From Ornithinimicrobium sufpigmenti (lineage in GTDB: Bacteria > Actinomycetota > Actinomycetes > Actinomycetales > Dermatophilaceae), in NCBI RefSeq assembly GCF_004322775.1, contig NZ_CP036403.1, forward strand, positions 3,348,001 through 3,412,000: a stretch of 64,000 bases of DNA, given 5' to 3'. Positions within the stretch are counted from its first letter, which is position 1. Every line of letters begins with the position of its first letter. A program made the position numbers and the translations under genes. The notes beneath the pieces are model-generated. The model was not told where the DNA came from. It did no database searches and was given only the letters and a program-made list of their open reading frames with translations. Below are positions 27,785-35,612 of this stretch, in pieces.

Positions 27785-27828
27785 TTCGTGCATCATACGT
27801 GCACTAAGGGTGTCACTTCGTGCATCAT
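27785..27828. repeat. paired 12-bp direct repeats between integrase and attachment site
   Basis: TTCGTGCATCAT occurs at 27785-27796 and 27817-27828, 32 bases apart or about three helical turns, just upstream of the integrase start. A third partial match, CGTGCAC, lies between them. The position suits recombinase arm-type sites or a self-regulating operator. Confidence 0.55.
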
Positions 27829-27912
27829 CCTGACAACACGTGACAGCCTCGGCTAAGAGCCGGTAGATCGCGTTTCCGCAGGTCAGATGGGTGAAACTGC
27901 TGGTCAAGAAGA

Positions 27913-27958
27913 GAGCTGGCGAAGGGACTCGAACCCTCAACCACCTGTTTACAAGACA
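27913..27958. repeat. proximal attachment site within tRNA-Thr
   Basis: 46 bases covering the tRNA 3' half from one base past its end to the anticodon region. They are repeated with small changes at 8842-8889. Identity ends within the anticodon stem, the usual crossover zone for this recombinase class. Confidence 0.85.
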
Positions 27959-27986
27959 GGTGCGCTACCAATTGCGCCACGCCAGC
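27914..27986 (-). tRNA. tRNA-Thr (anticodon UGU)
   Basis: 73 bases without an encoded CCA. The 5' strand GCTGGCG pairs with the 3' strand CGCCAGC to form the acceptor stem. The anticodon arm is CCTGT / CTTGTAA / ACAGG, giving anticodon TGT. The T arm GAGGG / TTCGAGT / CCCTT is intact. All arms pair, so the gene is functional although its 3' half is an attachment site. Confidence 0.96.
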
Positions 27987-28020
27987 GGGGCCGACCGAGG
28001 TCGGCCGAGTGCGATGCTAC

Positions 28021-28079
28021 CTGCGCCCAGCGCGAGGCCCGGCATCCGCAACGAGCCAGGTGCCGGGCCTCGGGCGCAG
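28021..28079 (-). terminator. long hairpin downstream of the Rpf-like gene
   Basis: CTGCGCCC and GAGGCCCGGCA on the left pair perfectly with TGCCGGGCCTC and GGGCGCAG on the right, giving 19 base pairs with a 5-base bulge and a 16-base loop. It starts 11 bases after the leftward stop. There is no U-tract, as is common in actinobacteria. Confidence 0.7.
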
Positions 28080-28089
28080 GACGGGGAGG

Positions 28090-29214
28090 TCAGCCGATCT
28101 TCGTGACGATCCCGCTGTAGACGAACCCGCTGCGGTCGGCCAGCTTGATCCAGCCGTTGCTCTGCGGCGTGCCGCGCAGCTGGGTGCCGTGGCCGGCCCC
28201 GCCGATCACCGAGTGGTTGGTGCCGGGGCCGGAGCGGATGTTGGCACCGACGGATGCGGACACCCGGTAGGTGGAGACCTCGCCCGGCGGGGCGGGCGAC
28301 GGCGGCGGGGTCGGCGCGGAGTTGACGGGGGCCAGCGTGGTCAGGCTGATGAAGCCCCGACCGTCGGAGAGCTTGACCCAGCCGTTGCTCGCGGCCCCGG
28401 TGACCTGGCTGCCGTGACCGGCGCCACCGACGACCCGGTGGTTCAGGCCCGGGCCGGAGCGGATGTTGGCGCCCACGCTCGCGGACACCTTCCACGTGCT
28501 GGTCTCGCCCGGCGGGGTGGGATCGGCGGGCGGCGGGGTCGGCGGAGCCGGCGGCGGCGTCGGGGTGCCCGGGTTGCTGGTGGTCAGCGTGGTCAGGCTG
28601 ATCCAGCCACGGCCGTCGGAGATCTTGACCCAGCCGTTGCTGGCCGCTCCGATGATCTGCGTGCCACGGGCGACACCGCCGACGACGGCGTGGTGGGTGC
28701 CGGGCCCGGAGCGGATGTTCGCTCCCGCACCTGCGGAGACCCACCAGGTGCCGGACTCACCCGGCGGCGGGGTCGGCGGAGCGGGCGGGGCCGGGTCCTC
28801 GGTGCCCGGGTAGGGCGCGCTGCCGTTCTGCATGTTGAGGCCGGCCCGCACCGAGCACACCGGCCACGCGCCCGGGCCCTGCACCTGCAGGACCCGCTGG
28901 GCGACCTGGATCTGCTGCAGCTTGGTGGCCTGGTGGGCATAGGAGGCGAACTCCTGGCCGCCGAAACCGACCCAGGTGGGCTGGTAGAACTGCAGGCCCC
29001 CGTAGTAGCCGTTGCCGGTGTTGATGTGCCAGTTGCCGGTGGACTCGCACTGGGCGACGCGGTCCCACACATTGTGGTTGTGGGCCGACGCGGCAGGGGC
29101 GGTCAGGCCGACGGCGGCCAGGGAGGCAGCGCCCGCCAGGCCGAGGTGGCCCGCTCGGCGGACGGTGGAGCGGGCGCGGGTCGCAGGGGCGCGATGTTGA
29201 GCGGGGCGGGCCAT
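28090..29214 (-). CDS. secreted Rpf-like muralytic transglycosylase with three SH3 repeats
   Basis: A 374-residue exported protein. A signal peptide (about 1-44, ending APAASA) is followed by a resuscitation-promoting-factor domain: VWDRVAQCESTGNWHIN with catalytic E57, then GYYGGLQFYQPTWVGFGG. Three bacterial SH3 domains, each beginning VSAxxGANIRSGPG (near residues 157, 236 and 312), are joined by Pro/Thr-rich linkers. It should cleave peptidoglycan outside the cell and bind the wall through the SH3 units; Rpf proteins promote regrowth from dormancy. GGAAGG precedes the ATG. The three SH3 units are very similar to each other, which suggests recent duplication. Confidence 0.92.
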   Translation of the reverse strand: MARPAQHRAPATRARSTVRRAGHLGLAGAASLAAVGLTAPAASAHNHNVWDRVAQCESTGNWHINTGNGYYGGLQFYQPTWVGFGGQEFASYAHQATKLQQIQVAQRVLQVQGPGAWPVCSVRAGLNMQNGSAPYPGTEDPAPPAPPTPPPGESGTWWVSAGAGANIRSGPGTHHAVVGGVARGTQIIGAASNGWVKISDGRGWISLTTLTTSNPGTPTPPPAPPTPPPADPTPPGETSTWKVSASVGANIRSGPGLNHRVVGGAGHGSQVTGAASNGWVKLSDGRGFISLTTLAPVNSAPTPPPSPAPPGEVSTYRVSASVGANIRSGPGTNHSVIGGAGHGTQLRGTPQSNGWIKLADRSGFVYSGIVTKIG

Positions 29215-29308
29215 GGAGGTCCTTCCGGCGAAGTTGTGTGGTGCGTGGGACGTCTGGGACTGACGCCCGGACCAAGGTAGGCCATGCGCACCGTCACAGG
29301 GAACCCGA

Positions 29309-29324
29309 TGTGACCAGTGTCACG
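29309..29324. promoter_or_regulatory. CRP/GlxR-like site upstream of the Rpf-like gene
   Basis: TGTGACCAGTGTCACG matches the TGTGA-N6-TCACA consensus at nine of ten positions. It is 95 bases upstream of the Rpf-like ATG, a normal activator distance. CRP-type control of rpf genes is known in mycobacteria and corynebacteria. No CRP gene lies in this window. Confidence 0.55.
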
Positions 29325-29405
29325 TACACGCCTCCCCCAAATCCTTGCCCTTCTGCGCTATCAGGGGTATGCCGTACTGGTCGCCGGGGCGCATCCCGCC
29401 GCGCG

Positions 29406-31238
29406 TCAGGGCAGCGTGAACGGCACCAGGTCGAGCAGGGTGGTCCCCGGCGCCAGCGGCCACCAGGAGACGTGGTCACCGCCCTGGTAGGCCGCGAACC
29501 CCAGCGCCGCCGCGCCGAGCAGGCAGCCCACCACCAGCACGACCGTGGGCGCACCTTCGGGGACGGTGGCGCGGACCGTGGTCCGCGACCCGCGGCGCAG
29601 CGAGGTGCTGGCCAGGCCCCACCAGCTCAACCCGCCTCCCACGAGCGCCCCCAACGCCATCGACAAGGGGTGCTCCGGCCCCACGCCGGCGAGCAGCTCG
29701 GTGCTCGTCACCAGCCCCGAGAACACCAGTGCCACGACCGCCGCCATCGCCACGGGCAGCAGGAGCGAGAACACCGTCGACACCGTCGCCACCACCAGGT
29801 GGACCGGCGAGGCCAGCACGGTGACCGGCACGTCGGTCGCCCGCTTGCCGGCCCGGTGCCGGCGCAGGACCAGCCCGGTCAGGGTGCGGTCGACGGTGCG
29901 GGCACTCACACCCCACACCGCATACAGCCCCCACGCCACGAGCGGCACCACGGCGGCCAGCCCCACGAAGGCGGCCAGCATCGCCGTCAGCGTCCCGGTG
30001 CGCGCGCGCCGTCCGATGCGGGGGTCGAGCGGCTCAGCCTCCACCGGGCCGTAGGCCTCGTCGTACCCGTACGGCTCCGCCGCGCCATAGGGCTCGTCCG
30101 CGCCATACGGCTCCCCGACGCCGTAAGGCTCGACGGCGCCATAGGCCTCCGGCCCCCCGCGGTGCTCCGCACGGCTGTGGTGCTCCCCCTCCCCATACGG
30201 CTCCGCGTCCCCGTAAGGCTCCGTCACCGGAGACCGCTGCGTCCGCGCCACCGTCCGCTGCGGCGCCACCCGGGTCGGGTCGGTCACCTCGTGCAGGAGG
30301 GTGTGGTCCGCACCGTCCCTCCAGTCGCCAGGCGGGGGCAGCATGGGCAGCGCCCCGGTCACGTCCTCCTGCCGCGCGTACCGCTCCAGACCGTCCAGCA
30401 CCTGGGCCTCCGTCGGCCGTCGGGCCGGGTCCGGGTCCAGGGCAGCGGCCAGCAGGGGTCGCAGCGCCGGGTCGACGCCGTCCAGCTGCAGCCGCCCGCG
30501 GGCCACGCGGTCCAGCACGACGGTCACCGGCCCGCGGCCGAAGGGCGGGTGCCCGGAGGCGGCATACGCCAGCGTCGCGGCCCAGCCCCACCAGTCCGTG
30601 GCGCGGCTGACCGCCGCCCCCTCGGCGATCTCCGGCGACAGGTAGCCGGGCGTGCCCATGACCAGCCCGGTCGAGGTCAGCCGCACGTCGTCGGCGAGCT
30701 GGGCGATGCCGAAGTCGATGACGATCGGCTCGCGCTCCCCGGGCTCCCCCACCAGCAGCACATTCCCGGGCTTGAGGTCGCGGTGCACGATCCCCACCTC
30801 GTGGATGGCGTGCAGCGCGTTGGCCAGGCCCCGGGCCACGCCCAGCAGTTCCTCCCCGTGCAGCGGCCCCTCCTCGTCCACCACGACGTCCAGGGGCGGA
30901 CCGGGGACGAACTCGGTGACGATGTACGGCGCCGGGCCGTCCACGTCGGCGTCGATCACCGCCGCCACCTGCGGGTGGTGCACGCGGGCCAGCGTGTGCA
31001 CCTCCCGGCGCAGCCGCTCACGGGCCCCCTGGTCGTGGGCGATGTGCGGCCGCAGCACCTTGATCGCGACGTCACGGTCGGGGTGGCGCAGGTCGGCGGC
31101 CCGCCAGACCACCCCCATACCTCCCTCCCCGACGCGCTCGACCAGCTCGTAGCGGCCCAGCCTGCGCGGCACCACCACGGCCTCGGTCGGCTCCGCGCCC
31201 GGTGCCGGGCGGGACGAACGGGGCAGCTCGGTGGTCAC
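29406..31238 (-). CDS. membrane-bound Ser/Thr protein kinase with repeat linker
   Basis: A 610-residue eukaryotic-type kinase. The P-loop is GEGGMG at 37-42, the catalytic Lys is K60 (VAIKVL), the catalytic loop HRDLKPGN lies at 152-159, and DFG at 175-177. A Pro-rich linker then carries about ten degenerate EPYG repeats (30,020-30,230). The C-terminus has four or five hydrophobic segments instead of the single helix plus PASTA domains of PknB, so the kinase is held by a multi-pass anchor and has no obvious outside sensor. The GTG at 31238 has GGAG upstream. It is divergent from otsA with a 128-base shared promoter region. Substrates are unknown. Confidence 0.9.
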   Translation of the reverse strand: MTTELPRSSRPAPGAEPTEAVVVPRRLGRYELVERVGEGGMGVVWRAADLRHPDRDVAIKVLRPHIAHDQGARERLRREVHTLARVHHPQVAAVIDADVDGPAPYIVTEFVPGPPLDVVVDEEGPLHGEELLGVARGLANALHAIHEVGIVHRDLKPGNVLLVGEPGEREPIVIDFGIAQLADDVRLTSTGLVMGTPGYLSPEIAEGAAVSRATDWWGWAATLAYAASGHPPFGRGPVTVVLDRVARGRLQLDGVDPALRPLLAAALDPDPARRPTEAQVLDGLERYARQEDVTGALPMLPPPGDWRDGADHTLLHEVTDPTRVAPQRTVARTQRSPVTEPYGDAEPYGEGEHHSRAEHRGGPEAYGAVEPYGVGEPYGADEPYGAAEPYGYDEAYGPVEAEPLDPRIGRRARTGTLTAMLAAFVGLAAVVPLVAWGLYAVWGVSARTVDRTLTGLVLRRHRAGKRATDVPVTVLASPVHLVVATVSTVFSLLLPVAMAAVVALVFSGLVTSTELLAGVGPEHPLSMALGALVGGGLSWWGLASTSLRRGSRTTVRATVPEGAPTVVLVVGCLLGAAALGFAAYQGGDHVSWWPLAPGTTLLDLVPFTLP

Positions 31239-31366
31239 GGGCTCCACGGTATGCCGTCTCCATGAGTCAGGGGTGCGAAGGGGCCGGGCGAGCCGTCGCC
31301 CGGTGCGGCCTACCTCTAGGGTGTGGAGGGAGATCCGCTCCAGAGCCTGACGAACGAAGGGGTCAG

Positions 31367-32842
31367 ATGGTTCCCGCATCCAGCAGCTCGGGTTTCGACT
31401 TTGTCATCGCCGCCAACCGGCTGCCGGTGGACCGGCACGTGCACCCCGACGGCAGCGTCGAGTGGCGCACCAGCCCCGGCGGCCTGGTCACCGCCATGGA
31501 GTCGGTGATGCAGAACCGGGAGGCCGCCTGGGTCGGGTGGGCCGGCTTCGCCGGCGAGGCGCCGGAGCCGTTCGACGACGGGCCGCTGCGGCTGTGCCCG
31601 GTGCCCCTGTCGACCGAGGAGGTCGCCGACTACTACGAGGGCTTCTCCAACGACACCCTCTGGCCGATCTACCACGACGTCATCGTGCCGCCCACCTTCC
31701 ACCGCTCCTGGTGGCACGCTTACCGGCGGGTCAACGAGCGCTTCGCGGACGCCGTCGCGGACGTGGCGGCCGAGGGCGCGACCGTGTGGGTGCACGACTA
31801 CCAGCTGCAGCTGGTGCCGGCGCTGCTGCGCGACCGCCGCCCGGACCTGCGCATCGGGTGGTTCAACCACATCCCCTTCCCCCCGGTCGAGCTGTTCTCC
31901 CAGCTGCCCTGGCGCGGCTCGATCCTGCGCGGCCTGCTGGGCGCCGACTTCCTGGGCTTCCAGCGCCCCGACGACGCCCGCAACTTCATGCGCGCCTGCC
32001 GCTCCGTGCTCCGCGCCACCGCCAAGGGTGATGTCGTGACCTGGGCGGGCGCGGACGACAACCATCTGGGCGCTGCGCCCCGGCGCGTCCGGGCGGCGGC
32101 GGTGCCGATCTCCATCGACGCCCAGGGTCTGCGTGAGCTGTCCGAGACCCCGGAGGTCAAGGAGCGGGTCAAGGAGATCCGCGAGTCACTGGGCGACCCC
32201 AAGGTCGTGCTCCTCGGCGTCGACCGGCTCGACTACACCAAGGGCATCCGGCACCGCCTGCGCGCCATCGGTGAGCTGCTGGAGGACGGGGAGATCGCCC
32301 CGCCGGACGTCGTCTTCGTCCAGATCGCCACGCCCAGCCGCGAGCGGGTCGAGGCCTACCGACTGCTGCGCGAGGAGATCGAGGGCACGGTCGGCCGCAT
32401 CAACGGCGACTTCTCCCACCTCGGCGACACCGCGGTCCACTACCTGCACCAGTCCTTCGGCCGCGCGGAGATCGCCGCCTTCTTCCAGGTGGCCGACGTC
32501 ATGCTGGTCACCCCCCTGCGCGACGGGATGAACCTCGTCGCCAAGGAGTACGTCACCGCCCGCCACGACGGCGGCGGTGCCCTGGTGCTCTCGGAGTTCA
32601 CCGGCGCGGCCGAGGAGCTGCGCCAGGCCTACATGTGCAACCCGCACGACCTCACCGGGCTGAAGGAGACCATCCTGCGCGCGATCCGCGACGACCCGGC
32701 CGCCAAGCGCCGCCGGATGTCCGCGCTGCGCCGCCGGGTGCGCAACCACGACGTCCAGACCTGGGCCGAGGAGTTCCTCGCCGCCCTCGCCGCCGCCCCC
32801 GCCCGTCCCACGAAGAACGCGTCCCGCCTCCAGGAGTCCTGA
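31367..32842 (+). CDS. otsA: trehalose-6-phosphate synthase
   Basis: A 491-residue GT20 glycosyltransferase making trehalose-6-phosphate from a nucleotide-sugar glucose donor and glucose-6-phosphate. Seen here: IAANRLPVDR at the N-terminus, VWVHDYQLQLVPALLR, IGWFNHIPFPPVELF, GVDRLDYTKGIRHRL and the donor-binding TPLRDGMNLVAKEYV. The ATG at 31367 follows GAAGGGG, with a TAGGGT -10-like hexamer at 31318-31323. The stop overlaps the otsB ATG (TGATG), so the two steps are coupled. The product serves as osmoprotectant and, in actinobacteria, can feed cell-envelope sugars. Confidence 0.96.
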   Translation: MVPASSSSGFDFVIAANRLPVDRHVHPDGSVEWRTSPGGLVTAMESVMQNREAAWVGWAGFAGEAPEPFDDGPLRLCPVPLSTEEVADYYEGFSNDTLWPIYHDVIVPPTFHRSWWHAYRRVNERFADAVADVAAEGATVWVHDYQLQLVPALLRDRRPDLRIGWFNHIPFPPVELFSQLPWRGSILRGLLGADFLGFQRPDDARNFMRACRSVLRATAKGDVVTWAGADDNHLGAAPRRVRAAAVPISIDAQGLRELSETPEVKERVKEIRESLGDPKVVLLGVDRLDYTKGIRHRLRAIGELLEDGEIAPPDVVFVQIATPSRERVEAYRLLREEIEGTVGRINGDFSHLGDTAVHYLHQSFGRAEIAAFFQVADVMLVTPLRDGMNLVAKEYVTARHDGGGALVLSEFTGAAEELRQAYMCNPHDLTGLKETILRAIRDDPAAKRRRMSALRRRVRNHDVQTWAEEFLAALAAAPARPTKNASRLQES

Positions 32843-33624
32843 TGCCCCTCTCCCCCGACCTGCTCGCCGCCGTGGAGGCCTTCGCCGGCCGCCCGACCCT
32901 GCTGGTCGCCACCGACTTCGACGGTGCGCTGGCGCCGTTGGTGGTGGACCCCAGCGACTCCCGCCCGGTCGAGGGAGGTATGGAGCTCCTCACCGAGCTC
33001 GCCGCCCTCCCCGGGGTGACGGTCGCCCTGGTCAGCGGGCGGGCGATGCGCGACCTCGCCGTGCTGTCCGGCGCGCCGCCGGAGATGGTGCTCATCGGCT
33101 CGCACGGGGCGGAGGACTCCCGGCACCCCGAGGGGCTGGCGCTCTCCGAGCAGCAGCAGGGCCTGCTGGACACGCTGGACGAGGAGCTGGCCGAGCTGGT
33201 CGAGGACCATCCCGGCGCCTGGGTCGAGCACAAGCCCGCGGGCCGGGTGGTGCACACCCGCCGGATGGACCCCGTGGCGGGGCCTGCCGCCCTGGACGCG
33301 GCCTCCGCCCTCGGGGCACGGCATACCGCGCTGGTCGCCACCCCCGGCAAGGAGGTCGTCGAGCTCGCCGTCGCCCACGTCGGCAAGGGCGCGGCGCTGG
33401 TCGGGCTGGCGGAGGAGCTCGGGGTGGACGCCGTCTTCTACGCCGGTGACGACGTCACCGACGAGCACGGCTTCGCCGCGCTGGCCGCGAACGACCGCGA
33501 GGAGCGCGCCGCCCGCCGGCTCACCGTCCGGGTCGGCGACGGCGAGACCGCCGCGCAGCACCGGGTGGCCGACGAGCACGAGCTCGTCGAGGTCTTCCAG
33601 GCGCTGCTGGACGCCCGCCGCTGA
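32842..33624 (+). CDS. otsB: trehalose-6-phosphate phosphatase
   Basis: A 260-residue HAD-fold phosphatase. Motif I reads TDFDGALAPL, with both Asp present and Ala where Thr is usual. The loop-2 motif is LVSGRAM and the C-terminal acidic motif is YAGDDVTDEHGFAAL. It removes phosphate from trehalose-6-phosphate made by the gene just upstream. CAGGAG precedes the start. The Thr-to-Ala change in motif I is conservative enough that activity is expected. Confidence 0.94.
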   Translation: MPLSPDLLAAVEAFAGRPTLLVATDFDGALAPLVVDPSDSRPVEGGMELLTELAALPGVTVALVSGRAMRDLAVLSGAPPEMVLIGSHGAEDSRHPEGLALSEQQQGLLDTLDEELAELVEDHPGAWVEHKPAGRVVHTRRMDPVAGPAALDAASALGARHTALVATPGKEVVELAVAHVGKGAALVGLAEELGVDAVFYAGDDVTDEHGFAALAANDREERAARRLTVRVGDGETAAQHRVADEHELVEVFQALLDARR

Positions 33625-33650
33625 GGCGACGGCCGGGATCGCAGGCTGCT

Positions 33651-34679
33651 TCAGCCGGGCGGCGCCGTCGAGCCGCGGAGGATGAGCTCGGGGGCGAAGA
33701 GGTACTCCCGGTGCTCGACCTCCTCGCCGGCGATCTCGCCGAGCACCGCGCCCACGGCGACCTCGGCCATCGCGTTGACGTTCATCCGCAGGGTGGTCAG
33801 CGGCGGGTCGACGAACCCGACGAAGGGCACGTCGTCGCTGCCGATGACCGACAGCTCACCGGGCACGGTGTAGCCGAGCTGGCCGGCGCTGCGCAGCACG
33901 CCCAGCGCCATGACGTCGGAGCCGGCGATGATCGCGGTCGCGCCGGCCTCGATCAGCTGCTTGCCGGCGGCCGCACCGCCCTCGACCGTGAACAGCGTGG
34001 TGCTGACCATCTCCTCGCCGTCGAAGCCGGGCACGTCGGCCATCAGCTCGTGGAAGGCCTCGGCCCGTCGCTGGACCGGGACGTAGCGGGCCGGGCCCGT
34101 CCCGAAGCCGATCCGGGTATGCCCCAGGTCGCGCAGGTGGCGCACCGCCAGCTGCATCGCGGCCCGGTCGTCGTGGCTGACGAAGGTGGCGTCCACGTCG
34201 TCGCGGTAGCCGTTGATGAGCACCATCGGCAGCCCGCGGTCCCGCAGCTCGGCATACCGCTCCGTGCTCGCCACGGTGTCGGCGTGCTGGCCGCTGACGA
34301 AGACGATCCCGGACACGCCCCGGTCCAGGAGCATCTGGACGTACTCGTCCTCGTGCACCCCGCCCGGGGTCTGCGTGCACAGCACCGGGGTGTAGCCGGC
34401 TCCCGCCAGCTGGGTTTCCACAATCTGGGCGAACATCGGGAAGACCGGGTTGGTCAGCTCGGGCACGACCAGCCCGATGAGGCCGGCGCTGCTGCGGCGC
34501 AGCTTGCTCGGCCGCTCGTAGCCGAGCACGTCCAGCGCGGTGAGCACCGACTGCCGGGTGGTGGTGGCCACACCGGGCTTGTCGTTGAGCACCCGGCTCA
34601 CAGTCGCCTCGCTGACGCCGGCGTAGGCGGCCAGGTCGGCGAGACGTCCTCGGGGCCTGGCTGGGCTCACGGTGCTCAC
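33651..34679 (-). CDS. LacI-family repressor of the maltose-type operon
   Basis: A 342-residue regulator. The N-terminal HTH reads RLADLAAYAGVSEATVSRVL followed by the hinge NDKPGVATTTR; the rest is a periplasmic-binding-like effector domain (GLIGLVVPELTNPVFPMFAQ, HLRDLGHTRIGFGTG). The GTG at 34679 overlaps the malG stop by four bases, so it is the last gene of malE-malF-malG-lacI and autoregulated with it. The likely operator is the palindrome upstream of malE. Effector identity, maltose or another alpha-glucoside, is inferred. Confidence 0.92.
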   Translation of the reverse strand: MSTVSPARPRGRLADLAAYAGVSEATVSRVLNDKPGVATTTRQSVLTALDVLGYERPSKLRRSSAGLIGLVVPELTNPVFPMFAQIVETQLAGAGYTPVLCTQTPGGVHEDEYVQMLLDRGVSGIVFVSGQHADTVASTERYAELRDRGLPMVLINGYRDDVDATFVSHDDRAAMQLAVRHLRDLGHTRIGFGTGPARYVPVQRRAEAFHELMADVPGFDGEEMVSTTLFTVEGGAAAGKQLIEAGATAIIAGSDVMALGVLRSAGQLGYTVPGELSVIGSDDVPFVGFVDPPLTTLRMNVNAMAEVAVGAVLGEIAGEEVEHREYLFAPELILRGSTAPPG

Positions 34680-35611
34680 TTCACCGAGCCGGCGGTGAGG
34701 CCACCGATGAGCTGCTTCTGCAGGCCTAGGTAGACCAGCACCGGCGGGATCGAGGCGATCAGCGCACCGGCGGCGAACATGCCGAAGTAGCGGTTGCGGT
34801 CGGCCATGTTCAGCGAGTACAGCCCGACGCCGAGCGTGCGCTGGTCCTGGTCGACCAGGAAGATGCTGGCCAGCATGAACTCGCCCCACAGGGTGACGAA
34901 GGCCAGGATCCCGACCGTGGCCAGGATCGGGGCGACCAGGCGCAGGGTCATGGTGAAGAAGATCCGCGCGTGGCCGGCGCCGTCCATCTTGGCGGCCTCG
35001 TCCATCTCCTTGGGCACCGTGTCGAAGTAGCCCTTGAGCAGCCACACGTTGGAGCCCATCGCGCCGCCAAGGTAGACGAGCAGCAGGCCCCAGATGGTGT
35101 TGAGGCCGACCTGCGGGATGACGTCACCGATGCGCAGGAACATGATGTAGAGCGCCGGGAAGGCCAGCATCACGGGGAACATCTGCGCCAGCAGCAGCGC
35201 CATCAGGCCGGGCCTGCGACCGGCCCACCGCAGCCGGGAGAAGGCGTAGGCCGCCGAGGCGCCGATGAAGACCTGGAAGACCGTGCCCAGGCCGGCGACG
35301 ATGAGGCTGTTGCGGAACCATGTCCAGAACGGGAACGTCGTGGAGCTGAACAGGTCGGTGAAGTTCTTCGCCGAGAAGGTCTGCGGCAGCGGCGAGGTGG
35401 CGCTGAGGGTGCCGACCGGGTTGAGCGCGGCCGAGAGGATGTAGAGCACGGGGAACAGCGCCCAGGCCAGCGCGACGATCGCCAGGGCGTGCCGCCACCA
35501 GACGCCGGAGCGAGGGCGGGTCACCGTGGAGGTGCTCTCCTGCCGACGCTGCCGGCGCGGCTTCGGGGCCATCGCGGCGGTGGTGTTCGCGGCGGTCGTG
35601 GACTGAGTCAT
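34676..35611 (-). CDS. malG: maltose-type ABC transporter permease MalG
   Basis: A 311-residue CUT1-family inner-membrane permease. About six membrane helices follow a Thr/Arg-rich cytoplasmic N-terminus. The EAA loop that docks on the ATPase reads KEMDEAAKMDGAGHARIFF. It is one base from the malF stop and overlaps lacI, forming a tight operon. No ATPase gene lies within it; the divergent MsmX/UgpC-type ATPase across the operator probably powers it. Confidence 0.92.
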   Translation of the reverse strand: MTQSTTAANTTAAMAPKPRRQRRQESTSTVTRPRSGVWWRHALAIVALAWALFPVLYILSAALNPVGTLSATSPLPQTFSAKNFTDLFSSTTFPFWTWFRNSLIVAGLGTVFQVFIGASAAYAFSRLRWAGRRPGLMALLLAQMFPVMLAFPALYIMFLRIGDVIPQVGLNTIWGLLLVYLGGAMGSNVWLLKGYFDTVPKEMDEAAKMDGAGHARIFFTMTLRLVAPILATVGILAFVTLWGEFMLASIFLVDQDQRTLGVGLYSLNMADRNRYFGMFAAGALIASIPPVLVYLGLQKQLIGGLTAGSVK

Positions 35612-35612
35612 A

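Larger units (their letters stand above)
8842..27958. mobile_element. tRNA-Thr-integrated genomic island (about 19 kb) with defence-like cargo
   Basis: The island is bounded by direct copies of the tRNA-Thr 3' half at 8842-8889 and 27913-27958. A tyrosine recombinase lies 137 bases from the intact tRNA. Inside, G+C looks lower and codon use looser than in the chromosome to the right, genes are spaced out, and most cargo resembles anti-phage or stress proteins. I saw no conjugation, replication or phage structural genes, so it looks like a non-self-transmissible integrative element. The left boundary is inferred from the decayed repeat, and nested insertions cannot be excluded. Confidence 0.8.

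Noticed and set aside
28009..29280. 423-codon rightward frame opposite the Rpf-like gene
   Set aside because: Repetitive Gly/Ala/Arg translation is the mirror of the SH3 repeats and linkers.
29215..29405. c-di-AMP (ydaO-type) riboswitch upstream of the Rpf-like gene
   Set aside because: Such riboswitches precede many actinobacterial rpf genes, but I could not find the conserved paired segments here; only a CRP-like site is visible.
29238..31265. 675-codon rightward frame opposite the Ser/Thr kinase
   Set aside because: It is His/Arg/Gln-rich antisense of a well-supported kinase gene with no domain.
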